Source: an uncultured Armatimonadota bacterium
Lineage (GTDB): Bacteria; Armatimonadota; Fimbriimonadia; Fimbriimonadales; Fimbriimonadaceae
Direction of reading: 5' to 3'
Length of the DNA: 13,035 nt
Assembly: GCA_946478935.1 (NCBI GenBank)
Contig: CAMLEL010000026.1
Span: forward strand, 1-13,035
Positions 6,311 through 13,035 of the stretch are shown here, in pieces. Within the stretch, counting starts at the first letter, position 1; every line of letters begins with the position of its first letter. The translations under genes and the position numbers were made by a program. The notes under the pieces are model-generated. The model had not been told where the DNA came from. It saw nothing but the letters and a program-made list of their open reading frames with translations, and searched no databases.

Positions 6311-8752
6311 ATGAAATTGCTGGCATTTGTGGCCTTTGCGGCAGCGGCTGTTTGGGCAGTTGGAAATCCGGATGCGCCGGCTCAATCCCTAAAGAAACGC
6401 GAGCTGGTGATCTGGGGAATCTCCTTCGGCCCAGATTCGAAGGGGGCCGAAGCGGTGGTGCGCGAGTTCCAACGAAGAAACCCGGATATCAACGTCCGAG
6501 TGCTGAGCATGGGCGCGGGGGCGATGAACCCTCAAAAGCTGATGACCAGCATCGTGGGGAACGTCGCGCCGGACGTGATCAACCAAGATCGGTTTTCCAT
6601 TTCGGATTGGGCGAGTCGCGGTGCCTTCGTATCGCTTTCTCCATTCATCCAGCGAGACAAGGATTCTGATCCGCTCTGTCCCCGGCCCGAACAATACTAC
6701 TCTGCGCCTTGGGAGGAGGCCACCTATGAAGGTCAGGTCTATGCGATCCCGACAAGCGCGGACAATCGCGTCCTCTACTACAACAAGGACGTATTCCGAG
6801 AAAAAGCGGCTGAGTTGAGGGCTGCTGGATTGGATCCGGAACGGCCACCCAGAACCTGGTCGGAACTGCTGAGATATGGCAAGGCACTCACGGAGTCCAA
6901 CCCTGACGGAACTCTAAAACGCGCCGGATTCCTCCCCAACTTTGGAAACAGCTGGCTGTACATGTATGCCTTCCAAAACAATGCGGAGTTCATGGACGCA
7001 GGGCGTCGAAACTGCACGCTCTACACTCCGGAATCCGAAAAAGCATTGAAGTTCATGGTCGAAGGTTACGACCAAATCGGAGGATATGAAAAAGCCAAGA
7101 CCTTCGAATCCGGATTTTTAGGCAAGGAGAACGATGCATTCCTGATTGGAAAAGTCGCCATGAAGATCGATGGCGACTGGATCATTTCAAGTTTGGCCCG
7201 GTATGGCCCCGCCGTTAACTTTGGGGTTGCCCCGGCGCCAGTCCCCGATGATCGCTTTCATCGCCGTGGTCGATTTTCAGCGGAAAAGGACACCTTCGTT
7301 ACCTGGATGGGTGGATTCAGTCTGGCAATTCCTCGTGGCGCCCGAAACATCGAAGACGGTTGGAAGTACATCAAGTTCGCCACGAGCACCGAGGGCCGGA
7401 TGATTGAGATGGCCGAGCAGCAGAAGTGGGAAAAGCTGCGCGGTCGGATGTTTGTGCCAAGACAGATTGGCAGTCAGGAAGCGAACGAACTGGCGTTTAC
7501 CAGATTTCGGCCAGGTGGGCAGAAGTATGCGGATGCCTGCCAAATGCATATGGACATGGCTCCGTATGGAAAGGTTCGTCCTGCCACGTTTGTCGGGCAA
7601 GCGCTGTGGAACGAGCATGTCAAGGCGTTTGAAACGGCGGCCTATCACAAGGCGAGTCCAAAGGATGCTTTGTTGGCAGGGCAAGCGGCGGTACAGCGGG
7701 ATCTGGATGCATTCTTCAATCGCGATCGGTACCCAGTGATCGATCTATCGCTGCCCGGCAAGATTGCAGTCGGAATCGTTGTTGTTGGGGTACTCGCGTT
7801 TCTGGTGTGGTTCTATCGATTGCGGCTCGGCACGTTGGCGCGGAGCGAGGCAAAGTGGGCGTACCTGTTCATTTCCCCCTGGCTCATCGGGTTCCTTGTG
7901 CTGACTTTGGGACCCATGATCGCCTCACTGTTCTTCAGCTTTACCCAGTACGACGTCTTGAACGAAGCTCGGTGGGTAGGAACCAAGAATTATCAGGATC
8001 TCGTCGGGGTGGATTGGCCGAACGTGTCAAAGGCCCTTGGGAATGCAATTTACTTGGCAGGAGTCGGCGTGCCACTCTCGCTTGCGACTGGACTCGCGAT
8101 CGCCTTGCTGCTCAACACGGCGACCCGCGGGATGCGGTTCTATCGGACATTCTTTTATATGCCGGCCATCGTGCCTGGAGTCGCGAGCGCTGTGCTCTGG
8201 ACTTGGGTGCTGACGCCCGATGCAAACAAGGGTCTGATCAACTCTTTCTGGATCCGGACGGTCACGGAGTGGTTCAGCATTCCGCCGCCCGGATGGCTCC
8301 AGTCCGCTGATTGGGCCAAGCCAGCGTTGATTCTGATGGGTGTATGGGGGGCTGGAAGCGGAATGGTGCTCTGGCTTGCCGGCCTTAAGGGTGTCTCAAA
8401 TACGCTTTATGAGGCAGCGAACATCGACGGGGCGTCTCCCGGCCAACTTTTCTGGTCGATCACCTTTCCCCAACTGAGCCCGATTATCTTTTTCAACATG
8501 GTCATGGGCTTCATCGGGGCGATGCAGGAATTCGATCGGATGTATATCATGAAGCCGTCAAAGGACGGTCCAGTGGGACCGGATGATTCGATGCTGACGC
8601 CGGTCTTTTACCTCTTTCGGAACGCTTTCGAGACTTTCAAGATGGGCTCGGCCTCCTCAATCGCCTGGATGGTCTTTGGAATCATTGTCTTGTTGACGTT
8701 CATTCAATTCAAGCTCGCACCTCGTTGGGTGCACTATGAGGCGGATAAATGA
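6311..8752 (+). CDS. Sugar ABC transporter: extracellular substrate-binding protein fused to MalF-type permease
   Basis: The 813-residue protein joins two subunits that are normally separate. Residues 1-25 are a signal peptide or anchor with no lipobox Cys. About 30-470 is a family-1 extracellular solute-binding domain (ELVIWG start, APDVINQD, YAIPTSADNRVLYYNKD, GKVAMKIDGDW, MGGFSLAIPRGA). A TM helix at about 485-503 returns the chain to the cytoplasm, followed by a basic segment (RLRLGTLARSEAK). From 516 onward is a MalF/UgpA-type permease with several TM helices and the ATPase-contacting EAA loop EAANIDGAS at 701-709. The positive-inside charge fits an external binding domain. A MalE-MalF fusion is known from Bdellovibrio, so the architecture is rare but not unique. 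Its stop overlaps the next ATG (ATGA), so the two are translationally coupled. No ATPase gene is nearby, so a shared MsmK/MalK-like ATPase elsewhere is inferred. The substrate is unknown; a sugar or oligosaccharide is likely from the CUT1 family. Confidence 0.93.
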   Translation: MKLLAFVAFAAAAVWAVGNPDAPAQSLKKRELVIWGISFGPDSKGAEAVVREFQRRNPDINVRVLSMGAGAMNPQKLMTSIVGNVAPDVINQDRFSISDWASRGAFVSLSPFIQRDKDSDPLCPRPEQYYSAPWEEATYEGQVYAIPTSADNRVLYYNKDVFREKAAELRAAGLDPERPPRTWSELLRYGKALTESNPDGTLKRAGFLPNFGNSWLYMYAFQNNAEFMDAGRRNCTLYTPESEKALKFMVEGYDQIGGYEKAKTFESGFLGKENDAFLIGKVAMKIDGDWIISSLARYGPAVNFGVAPAPVPDDRFHRRGRFSAEKDTFVTWMGGFSLAIPRGARNIEDGWKYIKFATSTEGRMIEMAEQQKWEKLRGRMFVPRQIGSQEANELAFTRFRPGGQKYADACQMHMDMAPYGKVRPATFVGQALWNEHVKAFETAAYHKASPKDALLAGQAAVQRDLDAFFNRDRYPVIDLSLPGKIAVGIVVVGVLAFLVWFYRLRLGTLARSEAKWAYLFISPWLIGFLVLTLGPMIASLFFSFTQYDVLNEARWVGTKNYQDLVGVDWPNVSKALGNAIYLAGVGVPLSLATGLAIALLLNTATRGMRFYRTFFYMPAIVPGVASAVLWTWVLTPDANKGLINSFWIRTVTEWFSIPPPGWLQSADWAKPALILMGVWGAGSGMVLWLAGLKGVSNTLYEAANIDGASPGQLFWSITFPQLSPIIFFNMVMGFIGAMQEFDRMYIMKPSKDGPVGPDDSMLTPVFYLFRNAFETFKMGSASSIAWMVFGIIVLLTFIQFKLAPRWVHYEADK

Positions 8753-10491
8753 CCGCTGGCCTCCTGTATGCAGTTGGAACCATTGCTACCTGGGTGGGGT
8801 GGATTGCAGCTTTCAAAGCCGTGTACACGATCCTGCAGCTGACCTTGGGGCCAGCGAGCTTGGATCGAGATCGCCAGGTTCGAAGCGTCGCAATCTCCTC
8901 ACTTGTAGGTGCAGTCGGCATTCTCGTCGGGGCGTGGCTTCCGGCGGCGCTGGACAAGCGACCCGAAGAGCCCGTGGTACTGCCCTTGGTTTGGTTCGTG
9001 ATGCCGTATTCTGCCTGGCTTGGATCGATCTGCGCGATCTTCCTGCTGTTGCGGATGGTCCAAGCCTGGTTTGCGATCAATTCTGAAGAGCAGATGGAAC
9101 GAATCAAGGCAGCAGGGCTATGGGTGATCGGGCTCGTGGCTTTCGTTGTGCTCTACTTCATAGATCCGGCCAACAAGATAGAAATCCTCCGGGGAGGCAT
9201 TCCATTTTCATTTCGCTCGACCGTGGCCATCGTTCTCGGCCTGATTGCCGCGATGGCGGCAATGGTTGCGGCGGGGAGAGCTGCAAAAAGCCGCGGGGTT
9301 GCCAAGTCGGTCGTCAACCAACTCGCGTTAATCGCGGGTTCTATCGTTTTTGGCATTCCGTTCGCTTTCCTTGTCATCACGAGTTTCAAGGAAGATCGCG
9401 ATATGGCGAACGCCAAGGGCATCGTTTGGATCCCCAGAGTGCAAGAAACGATCGCTTACAAGAATCCGCGGAATCCCCTCTACGAGGTTTCTTACCGTGG
9501 CCAGAAGGTTCGCGGCGTCATTACGGAGAAGCGAGCAGACGGTTCCGTGCGGCTCGACATTGAATCACCGATGTCGATTCGCGGCACGACGTATGAGGGC
9601 CCCATGTCCTCCCTGACCGAGGTTTCGCGTCAAGCGCCTTTGTATTCGGGGACCTGGAATGGCGCTGGCTTCACCGGCTTTGAGGTAGAGCGATTGGAGA
9701 ACGGCGGCAACAGGATTCAGGCGCTCACTCCAGCATCGATCAAAGGGCAGGAGCGGGAGTTTGAGCCAGGACAATTGGAACCGATCCGGAGCGTAGGGCT
9801 ACTGACGAAAAACTATCCTGAGGCGCTCGACTATCTTCCGCCAGAAACGAATTCAGGATTGGTGTATCTCAAAAACACCCTCATTCTGGTTATCTTGAGC
9901 GTCGTAGGGACGATCCTGAGTTCTTCGATCGTCGCCTACGCTTTTTCGCGGATGTCTTTCCCCGGGCGGGACCTGCTCTTCGGCATCCTTCTGGCAACGA
10001 TGATGCTTCCAGGTGCAGTGACTCTGTTGCCGCAGTTTCTGATCTTCCGTTGGCTAGGGTGGATCGATACACTTTATCCGCTGTGGGTGCCGATGTTCTT
10101 CGCCAGCGCCTTCAACGTGTTCCTGCTGCGACAATTCTTCAAGGGTATTCCAATGGAACTGGAGGATGCCGCCAAGATCGACGGTTGCTCCTACTTGAGA
10201 GCTTTCTGGAGCATCATGATGCCTCAAATCAAGCCTGCGCTTGCTGTGATCGCCATCTGGACTTTTATGGGCGCCTGGAACAACTTCATGGGTCCGCTGA
10301 TCTATATCAACTCGCCAGAGAACATGCCGTTGAGTTATGCGCTACAACTCTTCCACGGTGATCGCAGTGGTGAACCCGGATTGCTGATGGCGTTTGCCAC
10401 CATGACGATTCTGCCAGTGCTCGCGCTGTTCTTCTTCGCGCAGAAGTACTTCATTGAGGGTGTGACATTGAGTGGGTTGGGTGGTCGTTAA
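8749..10491 (+). CDS. Sugar ABC transporter MalG-type permease with N-terminal TM extension and duplicated insert
   Basis: The 580-residue product is about twice the usual 270-300 residues of MalG-type permeases. Residues 1-185 hold about five extra TM helices (roughly 5-30, 46-66, 78-109, 122-138, 155-176). The MalG core begins near 188 with a TM ending in ITSFKEDRD (210-218), then IVWIP (225-229). In the place where a short loop normally runs to the NY/NS motifs there is a beta-rich insert at about 230-354, then NYPEAL, KNTLIL and the remaining TM helices. The EAA loop is EDAAKIDGCS at 472-481. The insert contains two copies of a unit of about 50 residues. The gene starts inside the stop of the preceding binding-protein/permease fusion, so the two products are probably made together and pair in one importer. 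Core family assignment is secure; the roles of the additions are unknown. Confidence 0.92.
   Translation: MTAGLLYAVGTIATWVGWIAAFKAVYTILQLTLGPASLDRDRQVRSVAISSLVGAVGILVGAWLPAALDKRPEEPVVLPLVWFVMPYSAWLGSICAIFLLLRMVQAWFAINSEEQMERIKAAGLWVIGLVAFVVLYFIDPANKIEILRGGIPFSFRSTVAIVLGLIAAMAAMVAAGRAAKSRGVAKSVVNQLALIAGSIVFGIPFAFLVITSFKEDRDMANAKGIVWIPRVQETIAYKNPRNPLYEVSYRGQKVRGVITEKRADGSVRLDIESPMSIRGTTYEGPMSSLTEVSRQAPLYSGTWNGAGFTGFEVERLENGGNRIQALTPASIKGQEREFEPGQLEPIRSVGLLTKNYPEALDYLPPETNSGLVYLKNTLILVILSVVGTILSSSIVAYAFSRMSFPGRDLLFGILLATMMLPGAVTLLPQFLIFRWLGWIDTLYPLWVPMFFASAFNVFLLRQFFKGIPMELEDAAKIDGCSYLRAFWSIMMPQIKPALAVIAIWTFMGAWNNFMGPLIYINSPENMPLSYALQLFHGDRSGEPGLLMAFATMTILPVLALFFFAQKYFIEGVTLSGLGGR
9475..9786 (+). 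repeat. Diverged tandem protein-level repeat inside the MalG insert
   Basis: Residues 243-292 and 297-346 of the permease align without gaps at a period of 54 residues (162 nt), with 14 identities in 50 by eye: PLY, then G, G, E, G, R, P, SI, G, E and L at matching positions. Both copies contain the PLY start, a W/Y-x-G turn and a P-x-S-I-[RK]-G segment. The DNA is too diverged for a recent duplication. Topology places both copies on the extracytoplasmic face, next to the binding domain of the partner subunit. Confidence 0.65.
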
Positions 10492-11225
10492 AGCCTTACA
10501 TACTTTCGCATGGCATCCAGCTTTTTAGGACCGATGCCCTTAACTGCCAGGAGTTCATCGATTGAAGAGAACCCCCCACGCTCCATTCGATAGGCAATGA
10601 TCTTTTCAGCAGTTGAAGGTCCGACTCCAGGGAGCGCTTGAAGCTGTTCTGCGGTCGCGGTGTTGAGAGAAATGGATGAGGGTGCGGGCTCTGCCTTCTT
10701 TCCGCTGGAGCGCTTTGGAGCGGTCGACGTCTCTTTTGTTGGGTCGGCGATAGTGGCCACCAGCCCACCGCGATACGCTTCCGGTACCTCGACTTTCACC
10801 GGCAGATTGCCAGACAAAGCGGCGGGCCGAATTCCAGCCGTGGTGGTTTTGGTTTTGGTCGCTTTGGCTACCGCTTTGGAAGCGATGTTGATTTGGGTGC
10901 CGTCCTGGAGCAGGGCAGCCAGATTCCAAGGTTCGAGATCGGCGTTCGGCTTGGCGCCACCCGCCGACCGGATTGCATCGTGAACCCGGGCATTGGCTGC
11001 AAGCTTGTAGACGCCGGGTTTGCGTACGGCTCCTACAACATGGACGACCACCTGACTTGGCTTGGTAGGTTCAGCGGTCGGCTTGGCCGCCTCTCCCAAT
11101 CGCTCGAATGAGACTTTCGGTGCTGGCTTCGACCAAGACTTCGCAGCGTACGCGATGACTGCGACTCCAAAGGCACAGCAAATAACGAAGACCAGTTTGT
11201 CTCGACCAGACAAATGCGAAAACAT
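10488..11225 (-). CDS. comEA: ComEA-type DNA-uptake protein (SLBB plus helix-hairpin-helix)
   Basis: ComEA binds double-stranded DNA outside the cytoplasmic membrane and passes it toward the ComEC channel during natural transformation. The 245-residue product has a single N-terminal TM anchor (about 11-28), a SLBB domain at about 58-116 (VVGAVRKPGVYKL, RVHDAIRSAGGA, NLAALLQDG), a Lys/Thr/Pro/Ala-rich linker at 117-183, and a ComEA-type double HhH at 184-245 (LNTATAEQLQALPGVGP, then VKGIGPKKLDAM). This is the SLBB-plus-HhH layout of Gram-positive ComEA, longer than the HhH-only forms of many proteobacteria. It starts 4 nt after the stop of the ppx/gppA-like gene. Its stop overlaps that of the convergent permease (shared TTAA at 10488-10491). 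No comEC is in the window. Some HhH/SLBB proteins annotated as ComEA have other roles, so competence function is inferred. Confidence 0.93.
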   Translation of the reverse strand: MFSHLSGRDKLVFVICCAFGVAVIAYAAKSWSKPAPKVSFERLGEAAKPTAEPTKPSQVVVHVVGAVRKPGVYKLAANARVHDAIRSAGGAKPNADLEPWNLAALLQDGTQINIASKAVAKATKTKTTTAGIRPAALSGNLPVKVEVPEAYRGGLVATIADPTKETSTAPKRSSGKKAEPAPSSISLNTATAEQLQALPGVGPSTAEKIIAYRMERGGFSSIDELLAVKGIGPKKLDAMRKYVRL

Positions 11226-11229
11226 CGAT

Positions 11230-12195
11230 CTATCGTTTCGTTGAGGGACTCGAAAACTCCTCTTTCATCGAGGTTAATTGAAGATCCGGCACGTCGAGGA
11301 TGGCGTGTCGCCACCCACGGACGCTGACGGAGACTTCATCCATGCGAAGGGCATGGATGAATCGTTCCAGAATGAGCGCACCAAGGTGAATCGTCCTTTC
11401 GCGCCCCTTCTCCATGCCCGGAACCGCAGCGCGTTCGGCATCCGTCATGGGTGCAAGAGTGCCAAACATTCGACTCACTTCTTCGTATCCCAATCGTGCT
11501 CCGTGAACCCGTTCTGGATCCCAGTGGGCGAGCGCCTCGCGGATGGATACCAAGTTCGTTCCCGACGCTCCGAGGACAATGGCTCGCCCGACGCTACCGG
11601 GACGGAATGCCATCCCTATGGAATCATCCAAAAACGAAACACCTCGCAAGATCTCGAGCGCGCCGACACGCTCGTTCGGAAAAATTGACGAACGAAGGCC
11701 CAAGGTGCCGACTGGAAAGCTGCGGCGGAAGCTGATGTGCCAATCTTGACCCGTTCGTTCCGCTGTCACCAACTCGGTACTGTGGCCACCAGGGTCGATG
11801 ACGGCGATCCTTTCTTCCCCATTGAACAGTGGATCATCCACCACGCATCGGAAGCCAAGTTCGGCCTCCGCATTGCCTGAAAGTACGAAGACCGGTGTTC
11901 CTTGTGCTTCAGCGGCTGCCAGGAAGTCAGGAGTATTAGCTGCCATACGGGCCGCCATCGTTGCTCCCGCCACGATCTCTACTGCGCCATGACTTCTTGC
12001 TGCGTCATAGAACTTGGCAAGGGTGGCCAGGGTTGAACTGATCCCTGCTTGACCGAGCAGCCCGGTCGCTTTCGTGCCTTCACCGAGCGCCGTTACCGAG
12101 GTGTCCTCGTGCAGGGTCGTCCAATTGCCATCAACCTTTTCCGCTACGAGAAGTAGGACCGAATTCGAACCGACGTCGATGGCGGCTTTGCGCAT
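11230..12195 (-). CDS. Ppx/GppA-family phosphatase (short form)
   Basis: Family members hydrolyse polyphosphate or convert pppGpp to ppGpp with an actin-like (ASKHA) fold. The 321-residue product is the short form with two ASKHA lobes and no C-terminal HD-like domain. The first phosphate loop is AIDVGSNSVLLLV (5-17). The region of the catalytic Glu is VLSGNAEAEL (104-113), with acidic residues retained. The second phosphate loop is VIDPGGHSTEL (132-142), where the family normally has D-x-GGGSTEL, so His138 replaces Gly and Pro replaces the usual small or hydrophobic residue. VLGASGTNL (207-215) and PGMEKGRERTIHLGALIL (259-276) match later family blocks. It begins 9 nt after the rtcA-like stop and ends 4 nt before comEA, which supports an operon. 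It could be an active exopolyphosphatase, a pppGpp phosphatase or a nucleotide sensor; the sequence alone does not decide. Confidence 0.87.
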   Translation of the reverse strand: MRKAAIDVGSNSVLLLVAEKVDGNWTTLHEDTSVTALGEGTKATGLLGQAGISSTLATLAKFYDAARSHGAVEIVAGATMAARMAANTPDFLAAAEAQGTPVFVLSGNAEAELGFRCVVDDPLFNGEERIAVIDPGGHSTELVTAERTGQDWHISFRRSFPVGTLGLRSSIFPNERVGALEILRGVSFLDDSIGMAFRPGSVGRAIVLGASGTNLVSIREALAHWDPERVHGARLGYEEVSRMFGTLAPMTDAERAAVPGMEKGRERTIHLGALILERFIHALRMDEVSVSVRGWRHAILDVPDLQLTSMKEEFSSPSTKR

Positions 12196-12204
12196 CCAAA
12201 CAGG

Positions 12205-13035
12205 CTACCTGCGGACTACGATCTCGCCACGCTCCCCTTCAGCGCCCTTCACGGTAATGTGGATGGGGAGAAACTGCTTGATGACCCAGACGATGGTGAG
12301 AAAACGTCTTGTGAGCCGGGGAACGGTGAAGACAGACTCACCTTCGGCAGCCACCATAGTGGGAAGCAGTTGGTCGGCAAGGTAGGCGTCAACCGTGCAG
12401 TCGGACTGAATCCATTCCAAGGCGTCTTCGAATGCCGACTGAGCGACGGCCTCCACGCGAATACCTTTGGCTCCCATCGCGGTGGCGCCTCCGATGCCCC
12501 GTTCGTACTGAGCCCAAACCGAGACGCAGATGCCGGGTCGCTTGGAGTCAACGCCAACAATGTCGATCTCCAGCGGAACCTTGGTGTTGATGCCCAGATT
12601 GGTGAGGTGCGCCAAACCCCGGTGGGCGACCGTCATGGGCAACTCACCAATTGCGATCACGGCCCTCGCCCCGATCATCTCACCTCGCTTCGCCCAATCG
12701 ACTCCTTGAAGTGCAGACGGTTCGACTTCCAATTGGATTTCTCCACCGCCTTCTCGTCCGAATCCAGCCACCGCCAACTCCGGATATGAGTAGAGTCCGA
12801 GCGCCTTTTGCGCGGTAAGGGTGACATTGGCGAAATAGTCAAAGCAAATCGAGTGCGCGCCGTACGTCTCGCCGCTCAGACTGACTTGCGAATAAGCTCC
12901 ACTGCGCGCAAGAACGGGAAGCAGGGAATTCAGCACCACGTTCGCATTTGGGACTCGATTCGAACCCTCGCCCTGCGATACGTCGAGCGAATCGTTGAGG
13001 CTGCGGATTGCCTTTTTCGGTTTGAATACGAAGGT
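12205..13035 (-). CDS. RNA 3'-terminal phosphate cyclase (RtcA)-like protein, N-terminus outside window, catalytic His replaced
   Basis: RtcA converts RNA 3'-phosphate ends to 2',3'-cyclic phosphate through a histidine-AMP intermediate. The frame is open from the window edge at 13035 to the TAG at 12205-12207, giving 276 visible C-terminal residues. Matches to RtcA include TFVFKPKK (1-8), VVLNSLLPVLA (33-43), LAVAGFGREGGGEIQLEVEP (87-106, compare the GFYPxGGG motif), AYLADQLLPTM (217-227) and VFTV...FLT...VIKQFLPI (235-258). In E. coli the catalytic His lies in the segment SCHLLTN; the aligned residues here are TRRFLTI, so Arg244 (bases 12304-12306) replaces the His. The conserved AGS loop also looks degraded. 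The internal GTG at 12939 is not the real start because the homology continues upstream. It heads the tight rtcA-like, ppx/gppA-like, comEA cluster. The fold assignment is strong; loss of cyclase activity is inferred. Confidence 0.83.
   Translation of the reverse strand, partial: TFVFKPKKAIRSLNDSLDVSQGEGSNRVPNANVVLNSLLPVLARSGAYSQVSLSGETYGAHSICFDYFANVTLTAQKALGLYSYPELAVAGFGREGGGEIQLEVEPSALQGVDWAKRGEMIGARAVIAIGELPMTVAHRGLAHLTNLGINTKVPLEIDIVGVDSKRPGICVSVWAQYERGIGGATAMGAKGIRVEAVAQSAFEDALEWIQSDCTVDAYLADQLLPTMVAAEGESVFTVPRLTRRFLTIVWVIKQFLPIHITVKGAEGERGEIVVRR

Noticed and set aside
7807..8310. Alternative plus frame of 167 codons inside the fused importer gene
   Set aside because: It lies in another frame of a well-supported gene; the Arg/His-rich product has no TM segments or known motif.
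10488..10491. TTAA shared by two stop codons, considered as a transposon target site
   Set aside because: It is simply the overlap of the convergent permease and comEA stops; there is no inverted repeat or transposase nearby.
12259..12789. Plus-strand frame of 176 codons opposite the RtcA-like gene
   Set aside because: Antisense shadow; the minus frame matches the RtcA family along its full visible length.

Overview
The window carries nine protein-coding genes, two of them cut by its edges, and no RNA gene, CRISPR array, insertion sequence or prophage that I can recognise. The gene set (SecA with a double NBD insertion, a CBM9/DUF5916 outer-membrane-type protein, a ComEA with an SLBB domain, a CUT1 sugar importer with a fused binding protein) suggests a Gram-negative-type environmental bacterium. 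Armatimonadota, possibly the Fimbriimonas side, is my best guess, but this is inferred from gene style only. Shine-Dalgarno motifs are weak or missing before most starts, and several starts sit just downstream of a -10-like hexamer.

Layout. 1-2778 (minus): secA without its C-terminal tail. 2904-3275 (minus): small secreted protein of unknown function upstream of secA. 3368-5383 (plus): secreted CBM9-like plus DUF5916 beta-barrel protein, divergent from the previous gene. 5313-5714 and 5799-6089 (minus): a small two-TM membrane protein and a small helical protein; the first overlaps the end of the DUF5916 gene. 6090-6310: a 221-bp intergenic region with a hairpin and a likely promoter. 6311-8752 and 8749-10491 (plus): a translationally coupled pair forming a CUT1-type sugar ABC importer. 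Its first gene is a binding protein fused to a MalF-type permease; the second is a MalG-type permease with five extra N-terminal membrane segments and a duplicated extracytoplasmic insert. No ATPase gene is present. 10488-11225, 11230-12195 and 12205-13035 (minus): a tight cluster transcribed in the order rtcA-like, ppx/gppA-like, comEA.

Most interesting points. (1) The RtcA-like protein has Arg where RNA 3'-phosphate cyclases carry the catalytic, AMP-accepting His, so it looks like a pseudoenzyme. Its Ppx/GppA neighbour is also altered in a phosphate-binding motif, and both sit directly upstream of a DNA-uptake protein. (2) The importer has an unusual architecture: a binding protein fused to one permease and an internally duplicated 54-residue-period insert in the partner. 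(3) SecA has an extra block of about 85-90 residues inside NBD2 and a Thr-to-Val change in its GRGTDI motif.
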